A stretch of 64,000 nucleotides of DNA from Hyphomicrobiaceae bacterium (GTDB lineage Bacteria; Pseudomonadota; Alphaproteobacteria; Rhizobiales; Hyphomicrobiaceae): assembly GCA_020638055.1 (NCBI GenBank), contig JACKJH010000001.1, forward strand, positions 744,001 through 808,000, in the 5' to 3' direction. The stretch's first letter is position 1, and each line of letters starts with the position of its first letter. The translations under genes were made by a program, and so were the position numbers. The notes under the pieces are model-generated. The model did no database searches. It saw only the letters and a program-made list of their open reading frames with translations, and had not been told where the DNA came from. Positions 51,854 through 61,734 of this stretch are shown here, one piece after another.

Positions 51854-52187
51854 CGCTGCAACTCTTTTCCGTTTTTGCTGCGTGTTCGGCTTGGGGTCGT
51901 GTTCATGTTTGGTCAATGCGCAAGCACGACCAAATTTCTTGTTTGCCACCCATTTTTGGGCTGAACCGTTATAGCCGCTGGGCCGAGTGCAGCCACTTCC
52001 ATGCATTTCTGGTTTTTTTATTGTCGAGTTTTCCACGTCGGATAACTGCGCACTGCACCCCAACATGCTTTGGGCTATTTTATGGGACATCGATTCCTTT
52101 GGTTCAACTGGCAGTCCGTTGGCAGGGTTCTTGGAAAGTCTTCTAGATCAACTCGATGGTGGCGAGGCGGCAAAGGGCAGGGAAGCG
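51854..52187. other. Interval between capA and priA
   Basis: About 330 bases. The priA frame is open from 51987, but residues translated before 52188 have no PriA likeness. Fragments such as CATGTTTGGTCA and CATTTTTGGGCTGAACCG recall a badly decayed family A or E element. No other gene seen. Confidence 0.5.
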
Positions 52188-54365
52188 GTGCCCGTGCTGC
52201 TGCCTGTTGCGCTCGACCAGACCTATGATTACTTCACGCCGCCCGACGCGGAGGCAGAAGGCTTGCGCCCTGGGGCATTCGTCCTGGTGCCGTTTGGACC
52301 CCAACGGCGCATTGGTGTCGTCTGGGACAAGGCGGTGGGCGATGGCAAGCCCGTCAATCGGGCAAAGATGAAGGCCATCGAATGTGTTCTGGATGTTCCA
52401 GCGCTGCCGGAAATTTCGCTTGGGTTTGTGGAGTGGATTGCACGCTATACGCTGGCACCGTTGGGAATGGTTCTGCGCATGATGATGAGCGCGCAATCGG
52501 TATTTGAACCGGAAAAGCCTCGCTTCGGTGTGCGTTATGTTGAGGATGCTGCTGATCCGCCGCGCATGACACCGGCGCGGCAACGCGTGCTAGATCAAGC
52601 CGCTGACGGGCTTATCCGCGTGAAGTCAACGCTGGCGCATGAGGCGGGCTGTTCTACAGGTGTGGTCGATGGGCTGGTGGCTTCTGGCAACCTTGTTGAA
52701 GTTGCGGTGCCCGAGCGCAAACCTGCACGGCTCGATCCCGAACACAAACATAACGATTTTACCGACGACCAGAACCAAGCGGTGATGGCGCTGAAGAGCG
52801 CGGTCGATGCAGGTAATTTTTCGGTATCGCTTCTCGATGGTGTGACGGGCTCTGGCAAGACGGAAGTCTATTTCGAAGCGGTGGCGCGGGCCTTGGCGAA
52901 GGGCAGGCAGGCGCTCATCATGTTGCCGGAAATTGCTCTGACAAGTCAGTTCATGGGCCGGTTTGAGGCACGGTTTGGCGGGGCGCCCGTGGAATGGCAT
53001 TCAGCGCTTTCGCCCGCCGATCGCGGACGGGCCTGGAAGTGGGTGGCGCGGGGTGAAGCGCGTGTGGTCGTTGGAGCGCGCTCTGCACTGTTCCTGCCAT
53101 ATTCCGATCTCGGGTTGATTATCGTCGATGAGGAGCACGATGCGTCTTTCAAGCAGGACGACCGGGTGCATTATCAGGCGCGTGACATGGCGGTTGTGCG
53201 AGGTTCGCTCGGTGCATTTCCGGTAATCCTTGCGTCGGCAACACCGTCAATCGAGAGCCACGTCAATGCGCGCAGCGGACGTTACCGGCATGTCGTATTG
53301 CCGGGCAGATATTCCGGGGCAGAGCTGCCTGAAATTACCGGCATCGATCTTCGCGTGCAGCAACCAGACAAGGGGCGCTGGCTGGCGCCGCCACTGGTCC
53401 ATGCCGTGGAAGAGACATTGGAAAAAGGGCAGCAATCCCTGCTGTTTCTTAATCGTCGCGGGTATGCGCCGTTGACGTTGTGCCGTTCCTGTGGCCATCG
53501 CATCGAGTGCCCGCAATGTACCGCATGGCTGGTAGAGCACCGTTTCCGCAACCGTCTGCACTGTCATCATTGCGGTTTTTCGCTACCCGTGCCGGACAAG
53601 TGCGCCAAGTGCGGGGAAGAAGGCGGGTTGGTTGCGTGCGGGCCCGGCGTGGAGCGCGTTGCCGAAGAAGTCAAGGAACGGTTTCCTGACGCGCGTGTGG
53701 CGCTGTTGTCGTCTGACCTAATCCCAACACTTATCGAGATGCGGCAGGTTATTAAAAGCATCGAGAACCGCGAGGCCGATATCATTATTGGCACGCAGAT
53801 CGTTGCGAAGGGACATCATTTTCCTGACTTGGCGATGGTGGGTGTCGTCGATGGGGATCTCGGCCTTGCGCAAGGCGCCGACCCGCGGGCGGGCGAACGA
53901 ACGTTCCAGTTGCTGCATCAGGTGACGGGCCGGGCCGGGCGATCCTATTCAGGTGGGCGCGGGCTGGTGCAAACCTATAATCCCGAGCATCCCGTGATGC
54001 AGGCAATCATCTCAGGCGACAGGGAGTCGTTTCTGGAACAGGAAATCAAAATGCGCCAGCGTGGTCTGCTGCCGCCATTTGGGCGTCTTGCCGCGCTCGT
54101 TGTTTCAGCACGTGACAAGGGACTTGCTGAAAATTTTGCGCGGGACATTGCACGACATGCACCGTTTTCTGAGAAGATTACCGTGCTCGGACCGGCAGAG
54201 GCGCCAATCGCAATCATACGTGGCCGGTATCGGTGGCGCCTGCTGGTCAAGGCATCGCGAGATCTGGATATCCAGAATTACATTCGCGCGTGGATGGAAA
54301 CAGTGGGGCCGATAAAGGGCGACCTCAAGCTGACGATCGATATCGATCCCTACAGCTTCTTGTGA
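52188..54365 (+). CDS. priA: Primosomal protein N-prime, PriA helicase
   Basis: A 725-residue 3-prime to 5-prime DNA helicase that restarts stalled replication forks. The N-terminal 3-prime DNA-binding domain starts VPVLLPVALDQTYDYF. The helicase has Walker A GVTGSGKTE, DEEHD (motif II) and a pair of zinc clusters (CRSCGHRIECPQC and CHHCGF followed by CAKCG). The GTG start at 52188 is inferred from the PriA N-terminal pattern and an AGGGA site four to five bases upstream. Upstream alternatives, including ATG at 52065 and 51987, are open but lack a ribosome site. It precedes atpHAGD in relatives too. Confidence 0.93.
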   Translation: MPVLLPVALDQTYDYFTPPDAEAEGLRPGAFVLVPFGPQRRIGVVWDKAVGDGKPVNRAKMKAIECVLDVPALPEISLGFVEWIARYTLAPLGMVLRMMMSAQSVFEPEKPRFGVRYVEDAADPPRMTPARQRVLDQAADGLIRVKSTLAHEAGCSTGVVDGLVASGNLVEVAVPERKPARLDPEHKHNDFTDDQNQAVMALKSAVDAGNFSVSLLDGVTGSGKTEVYFEAVARALAKGRQALIMLPEIALTSQFMGRFEARFGGAPVEWHSALSPADRGRAWKWVARGEARVVVGARSALFLPYSDLGLIIVDEEHDASFKQDDRVHYQARDMAVVRGSLGAFPVILASATPSIESHVNARSGRYRHVVLPGRYSGAELPEITGIDLRVQQPDKGRWLAPPLVHAVEETLEKGQQSLLFLNRRGYAPLTLCRSCGHRIECPQCTAWLVEHRFRNRLHCHHCGFSLPVPDKCAKCGEEGGLVACGPGVERVAEEVKERFPDARVALLSSDLIPTLIEMRQVIKSIENREADIIIGTQIVAKGHHFPDLAMVGVVDGDLGLAQGADPRAGERTFQLLHQVTGRAGRSYSGGRGLVQTYNPEHPVMQAIISGDRESFLEQEIKMRQRGLLPPFGRLAALVVSARDKGLAENFARDIARHAPFSEKITVLGPAEAPIAIIRGRYRWRLLVKASRDLDIQNYIRAWMETVGPIKGDLKLTIDIDPYSFL

Positions 54366-54378
54366 CACCAAGATTAGC

Positions 54379-54480
54379 CTACAGCGTATTCCGATCCGAT
54401 GGAATAGGATCGGCGCTCTAGCTTTTTGTTTTGTCGCATTTTCTGCGACGAACCACGTACACTTCGGCTGAACATGCTTA
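54379..54480 (+). repeat. Family A repeat (A/E hybrid end)
   Basis: Full A1 and most of A2, but the right end reads CGTACACTTCGGCTGAACATGC as in family E. It lies between convergent priA and the GNAT gene. Confidence 0.88.
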
Positions 54481-54496
54481 AGCCTGCCAAGGATTT

Positions 54497-54955
54497 TCAA
54501 AGGTCGACGTAGAAGCTGTAGCCGTGCCGTGTGAAGCCGAGTTTGTCATAGAATTTGTGGGCATCTTCAAAGCGCGTATGGGATGATAGCTGTAGCTTGT
54601 AGCAGCCGGTGCTTTTTGCCTCAGACATGGCGTGCTGCATCATGGCGGTGCCAACACCGCGACCGCGTTGATTGCTGGCTACGGCAACCTGTTCGACGAC
54701 GGCAAGCGGCCGGCCGCCATGGGCGATGTTGTCCATGATGAGCAGCGCATATGTGCCGACCGGCGATGCTGCTTCGTTGGTTGCGATGTAAAGTCGGTAA
54801 TCGGGGTAGGTCGTGATTTTCTTCAACAGCGCTTTAGCTTTTTGCAGATCGATCCGGTTATCGCCGCCCAGACCAGCGCTCTCGTAGAAATCAAGAATGG
54901 TGTCGAGATCAACGTCGGCAACCTGGCGAATCGTGAGTTGTGATGGTTCAGGCAT
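54497..54955 (-). CDS. GNAT family N-acetyltransferase
   Basis: A 152-residue single-domain acetyltransferase. The acetyl-CoA pyrophosphate loop is NQRRGVGTAMMQHA (R-x-x-G-x-G-T type), with the VEQVAVASN strand before it and a C-terminal FYDKLGFTRHGYSF motif typical of this family. Substrate unknown. It is convergent with priA. Confidence 0.87.
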   Translation of the reverse strand: MPEPSQLTIRQVADVDLDTILDFYESAGLGGDNRIDLQKAKALLKKITTYPDYRLYIATNEAASPVGTYALLIMDNIAHGGRPLAVVEQVAVASNQRGRGVGTAMMQHAMSEAKSTGCYKLQLSSHTRFEDAHKFYDKLGFTRHGYSFYVDL

Positions 54956-55158
54956 TCACTGAGAACTTCGATGGGATAGGTTGTGTTTGGGTTGAGCCGC
55001 ACATGCGCTTGGCGTTTGGTTGTGGCGCACTTTGCCAAGTGTTCGCGCGGCACGCGTGAACGATAGACGCTATTACATGAATTGACAGGCTAATTCCATG
55101 TGGATTTGCGGCGCTAAAATGCTGTGTTGATAGATGCCGGCAATGGTTGGGTGTCGGT

Positions 55159-57501
55159 TCAACCGGCCTCGCCGAAGCGCTTGCGGGGTGAACTGGTGCG
55201 CGGCGTGTTTAGTTCGGTGTGGAACTGTCCGTAATACTGGACGCCGCAATATTCGCCATCAATCCATTTGATGTCACAGAACACCGAGGTGCGTTCGCGC
55301 GGGTAATAGAATGTCAGCGTCAGCCGGTCGCCCTTTGAAAAGCGGCTGTCACCGCCCAAAACGCGATCAGGGGGTATCCTCAGTCTGGCGCCGCGTGAAG
55401 ATTTGTCCACGACGGTGCAGTTGATTGGCTGGCCGAGATCTTCGCGCCAAAGCGTCACAGCCATGTTAGATGCGATGCGCTTTTCACGGCCGCGGCGGCT
55501 GTATGAACCGTCATCGTCGGGAGCGGTGGGTATGGGGTGGTTGTCAGTTGACGATGCCGTGGTTTCGTCCGGCTCATCGGCGGGCTGTGATGGTTTTCTG
55601 GTGGCCTGGTCAACTGCCTCAGGAGGGGAGGCAGGGTTAGCATCAGCATCCCCGCAGCTCTCCAGTTCGACTATGCTTCCGGTATTTTCGTCATCGCCTG
55701 TGCCTGGATCCGGTTCGCTTTCCGCGTAGAAGAAATTGCGGGAAACCTCGTTGCGCAGGTTTGCAAGCTCGGCACTCAAATGGTCGGTTTTTTCAGATGC
55801 CGTGTCGCGTGCGAACTCGGCGCTGAAACGGGCAGCCTCGGATTCGGCGAGTGCAGTTTCAGCAGCAGCGGTTGCAGCCTCAAGTTCTTCTATGCGGCTA
55901 TGCAATCTCTGGAGTTCTTCCTGGTCGCGTTCAGATGCAGCCGTATCGGAGACAGATTGTTGCGCCAAGCGCAAGTTGGCCAATTCTTTCTCGCGCTCGG
56001 CAGCTTCGGCGAGTGCGGCTTCACTTGCTGATAATGAGCCTTCCAACTCACCGATGCGCGAACGCAGGTCGTCCAACTCCTTGTTGGAAGTTGCAAGTTG
56101 TTCGGCGTGCTCAGAAAGTTCGCTGTTGGCGCGGGCGCGCTCAGCGGCCAATCCTTCAGCAGCAAGACGCAGGGCCGCAATTTCTTCGGATGCTTCGGCT
56201 GCGGCATCCTTTGCGGCGTTGCGTTCGTCGTCGCGCTCTTTTTCCAAGGAACGCAAGGATTTTTCCAGTTCGGCAATCTTGTCTTGCAGGCCTTGAATTT
56301 CTGCGCGGGCAGATGCTTGGCTGGCACTGGCGGCGTTCTCGCGCTCTTCGTCGGATTTGGTGCGCTGTGCTTCAAGCTCGGCAACTTGTTTCTCAAGTAC
56401 TTCGACGCGGTCTTTGGCGTCCTTCTCACCTGCCTGGGCGCGTTGTGCGTCTTCTTTCAAATTTTGAGCGTCTTGAACGGATTTTTCCAGCTCGGAGATC
56501 TGCTTGGCGGCGGTTTCGTATTTTTCCTTAAGGTTGTCGCGTTCTGAAGCCGCCTCTTTGCTATCAGCTTGCGCGGCGTCACGCTCTGATTGTGCGGACG
56601 CAGTCGCAGTCCTGGCATCGGCGTAGGCCGCTTCCAATTCGGAGAGCTGGGTTCGTAATGTCGCGATTTCATCGCGCGCAGAGCTCGCGCTGGCTTCGTT
56701 GGCCTTTTGAAGTTCAGAGGCGTGCTGCTCTGCCTGCTTGCGCAGTTTGGCCATTTCTTCATTTGCCTCACCCAGGGCCTTGCGTGCCTTGTCACGAAGC
56801 CCTTCGGCTTCCTTGCGGGCGGCCTGTTCGAGCATGAGTTTCGTTTCCAGGCGGGCATGCACCTGGGTATCGCTGACGCCGGATACCTCGGAATGGGCGG
56901 CGTTGCGCATCGCGGTGAGCTGCTGGGTCGTCGCGGAGAGCTGCTTTGCGGCAGCAAGTGCCCGTTGCTCGGCGTCTTCGCGGGCGGCCTGTTCTTTGTT
57001 GACGGCGGCCTCCAGCTCCTTGGTACGTTTTTGCAGCACCTCTACTTCGCGTCGGGCCGCGGCCTCGTGTTGCTCGGCCAGCTCGAGTTGCTCGACGGCC
57101 ATCTTGATGAGGTCAATATCCTGCCCGATGGCGTCGGCATCGCGCGCGGCAAGATCATCAGTGTCGGCGGCGCTGGTGTCGAATTCGTCGTCCTGACCGA
57201 ACTGATCTTGTTCGACCTGGTCAAGCCCAGCTTCATCAGCGGCGGCATCGGCGAGGTTTGGGGGGGTGGACGTTGCGTCCCCTTCTACATTCCGATCCTG
57301 TTCAAAGGCGGTGTGCTGGTGGGCATCGCCCGTCGCTTCATGGTCGGAGTGATGGTGTTGGTCTACATAGGACGTGTCGATTTCAACACGCGGGGGCCTG
57401 GGCGCACTGTAGACTTCGTTCAGGCGCTCTGCCGCCTCAACAGCGTTGTTGAGACGTTTTACAAGTCGCGCATTTTTTCGCCGCCAGAACGATGAAAGCA
57501 A
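55159..57501 (-). CDS. Large coiled-coil protein with C-terminal PilZ domain
   Basis: A 780-residue protein in three parts: an N-terminal helix with basic start (WRRKNARLVKRLN), an acidic low-complexity stretch (about 45-130), a very long coiled-coil region (about 130-600; heptads rich in Glu, Ala, Leu, Lys) and a C-terminal PilZ domain (about 675-770; RRGREKRIAS, then NCTVVDKSSRGARLRIP). PilZ domains bind cyclic di-GMP through an RxxxR and D/NxSxxG pair, both present here (RREK/RGREKR and DKSSRG). The start is a TTG at 57501 with GAGGG seven bases upstream; no ATG is available. A CtrA-type motif lies 56 bases upstream. Function unknown; a structural scaffold sensing c-di-GMP is inference. 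Confidence 0.8.
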   Translation of the reverse strand: MLSSFWRRKNARLVKRLNNAVEAAERLNEVYSAPRPPRVEIDTSYVDQHHHSDHEATGDAHQHTAFEQDRNVEGDATSTPPNLADAAADEAGLDQVEQDQFGQDDEFDTSAADTDDLAARDADAIGQDIDLIKMAVEQLELAEQHEAAARREVEVLQKRTKELEAAVNKEQAAREDAEQRALAAAKQLSATTQQLTAMRNAAHSEVSGVSDTQVHARLETKLMLEQAARKEAEGLRDKARKALGEANEEMAKLRKQAEQHASELQKANEASASSARDEIATLRTQLSELEAAYADARTATASAQSERDAAQADSKEAASERDNLKEKYETAAKQISELEKSVQDAQNLKEDAQRAQAGEKDAKDRVEVLEKQVAELEAQRTKSDEERENAASASQASARAEIQGLQDKIAELEKSLRSLEKERDDERNAAKDAAAEASEEIAALRLAAEGLAAERARANSELSEHAEQLATSNKELDDLRSRIGELEGSLSASEAALAEAAEREKELANLRLAQQSVSDTAASERDQEELQRLHSRIEELEAATAAAETALAESEAARFSAEFARDTASEKTDHLSAELANLRNEVSRNFFYAESEPDPGTGDDENTGSIVELESCGDADANPASPPEAVDQATRKPSQPADEPDETTASSTDNHPIPTAPDDDGSYSRRGREKRIASNMAVTLWREDLGQPINCTVVDKSSRGARLRIPPDRVLGGDSRFSKGDRLTLTFYYPRERTSVFCDIKWIDGEYCGVQYYGQFHTELNTPRTSSPRKRFGEAG

Positions 57502-57837
57502 GGCGAAGCCCTCAGAATGCGTGGTGGTGGATGTTGATGGATATATCTAACCCACGTTAAGCGAGCTTTAATCCTGACAAATCAGTTACGCCGATAATTG
57601 AAATAGCTTTTTTGACGAAAAGGCAAAGTTCCGTTTTAAAAATTTGAAAACGACGTTGTTAATCACTGATAATATTGAATATTTATGGCCAATTTTGTTA
57701 ATTTGTGCGGAAAGCTCTGGCAAAATCAGTTCGTTTTCTTAACCGAATTGAATTCGGTCTAAAGAGGGCGGATGCTGGGACAAGAGTGCGGCATGGTGAA
57801 AATCATGCCGTTATGAATACGAGAGGGAAACTGCCAA
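57502..57837. other. A+T-rich divergent promoter region
   Basis: 336 bases between the PilZ gene and the hydrolase-OsmC gene, holding a CtrA-type motif and several TTAA stretches; both promoters must be here. Confidence 0.6.
57557..57571. promoter_or_regulatory. CtrA-type binding motif TTAA-N7-TTAA
   Basis: TTAAGCGAGCTTTAA, an exact TTAA-N7-TTAA match, is 56 bases upstream of the TTG start of the coiled-coil PilZ gene, a plausible promoter position. Binding is inferred. Confidence 0.55.
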
Positions 57838-59103
57838 ATGAGTCAATCGTCCAAATCGAACCGGCCAATTGTTAATTTCGAGGTCGAAACCGCTGCCGGT
57901 CCGGTAACGCTGGCCGGGCGTCTGGACCTGCCATCGGGCCCACCACAGGCATGGGGGCTGATGGTGCATGGCTACACCTGTTCCATGGACCTGGCGATCA
58001 CGCGGCGGGTGGCGGAAGGGCTCGCTGGCGAGGGAATTGCTGTTTTGCGCTTTGACCTGCCCGGTCACGGCAAGTCGGGCGGGACCTTCGCGGACACGAA
58101 TTTCTCTGATTACAAGGCGGCGGTTTTGGCGGCGGTCGAATATCTGCGCAAACAACATACGGCGCCCAGAATTCTGGTTGGTCATTCGCTTGGCGGGGCC
58201 GCGATCCTGGCAGCGTCTGCCGAAATTCCCGAAGCCAGTGCCGTTGCAACAATCGGTACGCCTGCGGACGTGAGCGAGGTTGTGCGCTTAATCGGGGCGT
58301 CACCGGAACAGGTGGAGGCGCAAGGAGAGGCGGCGGTTACGATTGAGGGTCGTCAGTTCGTTATTCGCCGCCAGTTTCTGCAGGACGCAGCGCGCCAGCA
58401 GATTGTCGATGCCTTGCCCGAATTGAGGAAGGCCTATCTCATACTGCATGCGCCGATGGACGAGATTATCGGCATAAACCATGCCGCCCGGCTCTATAGC
58501 GCTGCACGCCACCCCAAGAGCTTCATTTCGCTGGATCGGGCCGACCACCTGCTGCGCGACCCGCGCGATGCGGCTTATGCGGCGCGCGTTATTGCTGGTT
58601 GGGCGTCTCGCTATGTTGAGGAAGGCCCAGTCCATGGTGCGGGCGGCCATGACCACGTCGAAGTCAGTGAGATAGGCCAGGGTCAATTCCAAAATACGGT
58701 GCTGGCTGGCCGGCATCGCTTGTTCGCCGATGAGCCGGTTTCGGTCGGCGGTGACGACCTGGGTCCGTCTCCTTACGATTACCTTTCAATTGCGCTTGGG
58801 GCCTGCAAGTCGATGACCTTGCGGATGTATGCCCGGCATAAAGGCATTGATTTGGGGCGGATCTCCGTCGAGGTGCGGCACGGCAAGGTTGCAGCCGACC
58901 ATTGCGAGGACTGCGGTGAGGCTGCGGCTGGGCGGGGCGGCCGTATCGACAGGTTCGAATGCGTGATTTCAATTGATGGCGACGTGGCACCGGAGGTGCG
59001 CGAACGGCTTGTCGAGATAGCGGGAAAATGCCCTGTTCACAAGACGTTACAACAAACAGCGGCGATCGTTACCCGGGTTGACGGCGATTTGGGCGACCAC
59101 TGA
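57838..59103 (+). CDS. Bifunctional alpha/beta hydrolase - OsmC fusion protein
   Basis: A 421-residue fusion known as a family in proteobacteria. Residues 1-258 are an alpha/beta hydrolase with the nucleophile elbow GHSLGGAA and C-terminal catalytic HL in DRADHLL. Residues about 280-415 are an OsmC/Ohr peroxiredoxin-like domain with its two reactive cysteines in LGACKSMTLRMYA and KCPVHKTLQ. The fusion may deacylate and reduce organic hydroperoxides. The ATG at 57838 has a GAGAGGGA Shine-Dalgarno. It is divergent from the PilZ gene. Confidence 0.92.
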   Translation: MSQSSKSNRPIVNFEVETAAGPVTLAGRLDLPSGPPQAWGLMVHGYTCSMDLAITRRVAEGLAGEGIAVLRFDLPGHGKSGGTFADTNFSDYKAAVLAAVEYLRKQHTAPRILVGHSLGGAAILAASAEIPEASAVATIGTPADVSEVVRLIGASPEQVEAQGEAAVTIEGRQFVIRRQFLQDAARQQIVDALPELRKAYLILHAPMDEIIGINHAARLYSAARHPKSFISLDRADHLLRDPRDAAYAARVIAGWASRYVEEGPVHGAGGHDHVEVSEIGQGQFQNTVLAGRHRLFADEPVSVGGDDLGPSPYDYLSIALGACKSMTLRMYARHKGIDLGRISVEVRHGKVAADHCEDCGEAAAGRGGRIDRFECVISIDGDVAPEVRERLVEIAGKCPVHKTLQQTAAIVTRVDGDLGDH

Positions 59104-59379
59104 AGGCGCGAGGGAAGCTTTTTGCTTGGCCTATTGTCCCACGGTTACGCCCAAAAGATAATGCGGTTTGGGACAAATACGCCTTTCTGGCCATGCTGCA
59201 CCCGTTGATGCACCGCACCTGATCATGTTAGAGAACCGCGACTTCTGAGGAGTGAAAACCGGCTGACGCTGGCCCCGCTCCAGGCTTGCACCGAATTTTC
59301 CCGCGCAGGGTGAGGCTCAATCGGGTCTTTTTGCGCAGTCCGCAACGCGCTCTTTCAGCGCCTAAATGAGCCTTGAGAC

Positions 59380-59940
59380 GTGGCGACAGACGATGTGATG
59401 ATGGCCAGTGCGGCCGGCCGATATGCTGCTGCGCTCTTCGATTTGGCAAACGAAGAGAATCATGTGTCCCAGGTTGAAAGCGACCTTGGTGCGTTTCAGT
59501 CCCTTCTTGACATGAGTGATGACCTCACCAGCATGGTGAAGAGCCCGCTCTATTCTTCCGAAGAACAATCCGCCGCAATTGAGATGCTGGCCGACAAGGC
59601 CGGCATAGGCGCCTTGACGAAGAATTTTCTGCTGCTCGTGACCAAAAAGCGGCGGTTGCCTATTGTGGCTGACATCATCAAGGCATTCCGAGCCCTCCTG
59701 GCCCAGAGCCGTGGCGAAGTGCCAGCCGAGGTGACGAGTGCTGTCGCCTTGAACGAGGCACAGATTTCTGAGCTCAAGGAGATGCTCAAGGCTTCCGTGG
59801 GCAAAGACGTCAATCTCGACACCCACGTTGATCCCGCTCTGCTTGGCGGTCTGGTCGTAAAGATCGGCAGCCGGATGGTGGACACATCGCTTCGTACAAA
59901 ACTTTCCAAGCTTCGGCTAAGCCTGAAAGAGGCCGGCTGA
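59380..59940 (+). CDS. atpH: ATP synthase F1 delta subunit
   Basis: A 186-residue peripheral stalk subunit linking F1 to the b subunits. The N-terminal helical domain (GRYAAALFDLANEEN) and the C-terminal VDPALLGGLVVKIGSRMVDTSLRTKL signature are clear. The start is taken as the GTG at 59380; the ATG at 59398 is an alternative. It is the first gene of the F1 operon, as usual in alphaproteobacteria, where the F0 genes lie elsewhere. 183 bases separate it from atpA. Confidence 0.95.
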   Translation: MATDDVMMASAAGRYAAALFDLANEENHVSQVESDLGAFQSLLDMSDDLTSMVKSPLYSSEEQSAAIEMLADKAGIGALTKNFLLLVTKKRRLPIVADIIKAFRALLAQSRGEVPAEVTSAVALNEAQISELKEMLKASVGKDVNLDTHVDPALLGGLVVKIGSRMVDTSLRTKLSKLRLSLKEAG

Positions 59941-60123
59941 AGATTTACCAACACGATCCGGCGTCACGCCGGCAGATGCCTTTGAATGCGGCCCTGGCCG
60001 TACACGATAATGACGATGGTTGGCGGGCTTTTCAGTTTGTCAGCCGCAAGCACGAAATCTCACTGTCAGTTGGCTCGTCAGAGTGCTGGCACGTAATGAA
60101 ACGCCTAGACAAGAGGTCAAGAG

Positions 60124-61656
60124 ATGGAAATCCGGGCCGCAGAGATCTCCTCGATCCTGAAAGAGCAGATCAAGAACTTCGGCAAGGAGGCTGAGGTCTC
60201 CGAGATCGGCCAGGTGCTATCGGTCGGTGACGGTATCGCGCGCATATACGGTCTCGATAATGTGCAGGCCGGCGAGATGGTGGAGTTCCCCGGCGGCGTC
60301 CGTGGGATGGCTCTGAACCTTGAAGCCGATAACGTCGGTGTCGTGATCTTCGGTGACGACAGAAATATTAAAGAGGGTGACACGGTCAAGCGCACCGGTG
60401 CCATCGTCGAGGTTCCCGTCGGCAAGGGTCTGCTTGGACGTGTTGTAGACGGTCTGGGCAATCCGATCGATGGCAAGGGGCCGATCGAGGCGGACAGCTA
60501 CAAGCGCGTGGACGTCAAGGCGCCTGGCATTCTTCCGCGTAAATCGGTGCATGAGCCGATGGCGACGGGGCTCAAGGCTGTCGACGCACTCATTCCGATC
60601 GGTCGCGGCCAGCGCGAACTCATTATTGGTGATCGCCAGACGGGTAAGACGGCGATCATCCTCGACACCTTCCTCAACCAGAAGCCGCTTAATGATGGCG
60701 ACGACGAGAAGGCGAAGCTCTATTGCGTTTATGTGGCTGTCGGGCAGAAGCGGTCGACGGTGGCTCAGTTCGCCAAGGTGCTGGAAGAGCGCGGCGCATT
60801 GGAATATTCGATCGTCGTGGCGGCGACTGCGTCTGACCCCGCACCCATGCAATATCTGGCGCCCTTCACCGGTTGCGCGATGGGTGAATACTTCCGTGAT
60901 AACGGAATGCATGCCGTGATCGCATATGACGACCTTTCCAAGCAGGCCGTGGCATACCGGCAAATGTCGTTGCTGCTGCGGCGCCCGCCAGGCCGTGAAG
61001 CGTACCCTGGCGACGTCTTCTATCTGCACTCGCGTCTGCTTGAGCGCGCTGCCAAGCTCAACGAAGATCATGGCGCGGGCTCGCTGACAGCGCTACCGGT
61101 GATCGAAACGCAGGCCAACGACGTTTCGGCCTACATTCCAACCAACGTCATTTCAATTACCGACGGTCAGATCTTCCTTGAGACGGATCTGTTCTTCCAG
61201 GGTGTCCGCCCGGCGGTGAACGTTGGTTTGTCGGTGTCGCGTGTCGGATCGTCGGCGCAGACCAAAGCGATGAAGTCGGTTGCCGGCAAAATCAAGGGCG
61301 AGCTGGCGCAGTACCGCGAAATGGCGGCCTTCGCCCAGTTCGGTTCCGATCTTGATGCGGCGACGCAGAAGCTCTTGGCGCGCGGTGCGCGTTTGACGGA
61401 ACTCTTGAAGCAACCGCAATTCTCGCCGCTGAAAATGGAAGAGCAGGTTTGCGTGATCTATGCAGGCACGCGCGGTTATCTCGATCAGCTCGAGGTCAGT
61501 GCGATTGGAAAGTTCGAACAAGAACTTTTGAATTCGCTGCGTGACCAGCACAAGGAAATTCTAGAGGACATCCGCTCGACCAAGGCGCTGTCTGTCGATA
61601 CCGAGAAAAAGCTTGTGGCGGTGCTCGATAAGTTCTCCAAGACCTTCACCGCTTAA
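60124..61656 (+). CDS. atpA: ATP synthase F1 alpha subunit
   Basis: The 510-residue non-catalytic nucleotide-binding subunit of F1. The P-loop GDRQTGKTAI lies near residue 169, PGREAYPGDVFYLHSRLLERA is the conserved alpha-subunit segment and the C-terminal helical domain is complete. Shine-Dalgarno AGAGGTC precedes the ATG. Confidence 0.98.
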   Translation: MEIRAAEISSILKEQIKNFGKEAEVSEIGQVLSVGDGIARIYGLDNVQAGEMVEFPGGVRGMALNLEADNVGVVIFGDDRNIKEGDTVKRTGAIVEVPVGKGLLGRVVDGLGNPIDGKGPIEADSYKRVDVKAPGILPRKSVHEPMATGLKAVDALIPIGRGQRELIIGDRQTGKTAIILDTFLNQKPLNDGDDEKAKLYCVYVAVGQKRSTVAQFAKVLEERGALEYSIVVAATASDPAPMQYLAPFTGCAMGEYFRDNGMHAVIAYDDLSKQAVAYRQMSLLLRRPPGREAYPGDVFYLHSRLLERAAKLNEDHGAGSLTALPVIETQANDVSAYIPTNVISITDGQIFLETDLFFQGVRPAVNVGLSVSRVGSSAQTKAMKSVAGKIKGELAQYREMAAFAQFGSDLDAATQKLLARGARLTELLKQPQFSPLKMEEQVCVIYAGTRGYLDQLEVSAIGKFEQELLNSLRDQHKEILEDIRSTKALSVDTEKKLVAVLDKFSKTFTA

Positions 61657-61734
61657 GAGCCACGACAACACTGACTGTGAGGCGGGCTGAGGCCTGCGCC
61701 ACACAAGGGTCGGGACAAACAACGGGATGCTCGA

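Noticed and set aside
56707..57495. Plus-strand frames opposite the coiled-coil PilZ gene
   Set aside because: Antisense to a coiled-coil region with strong codon bias; composition is hydrophobic by complement only, with no domain or ribosome site.
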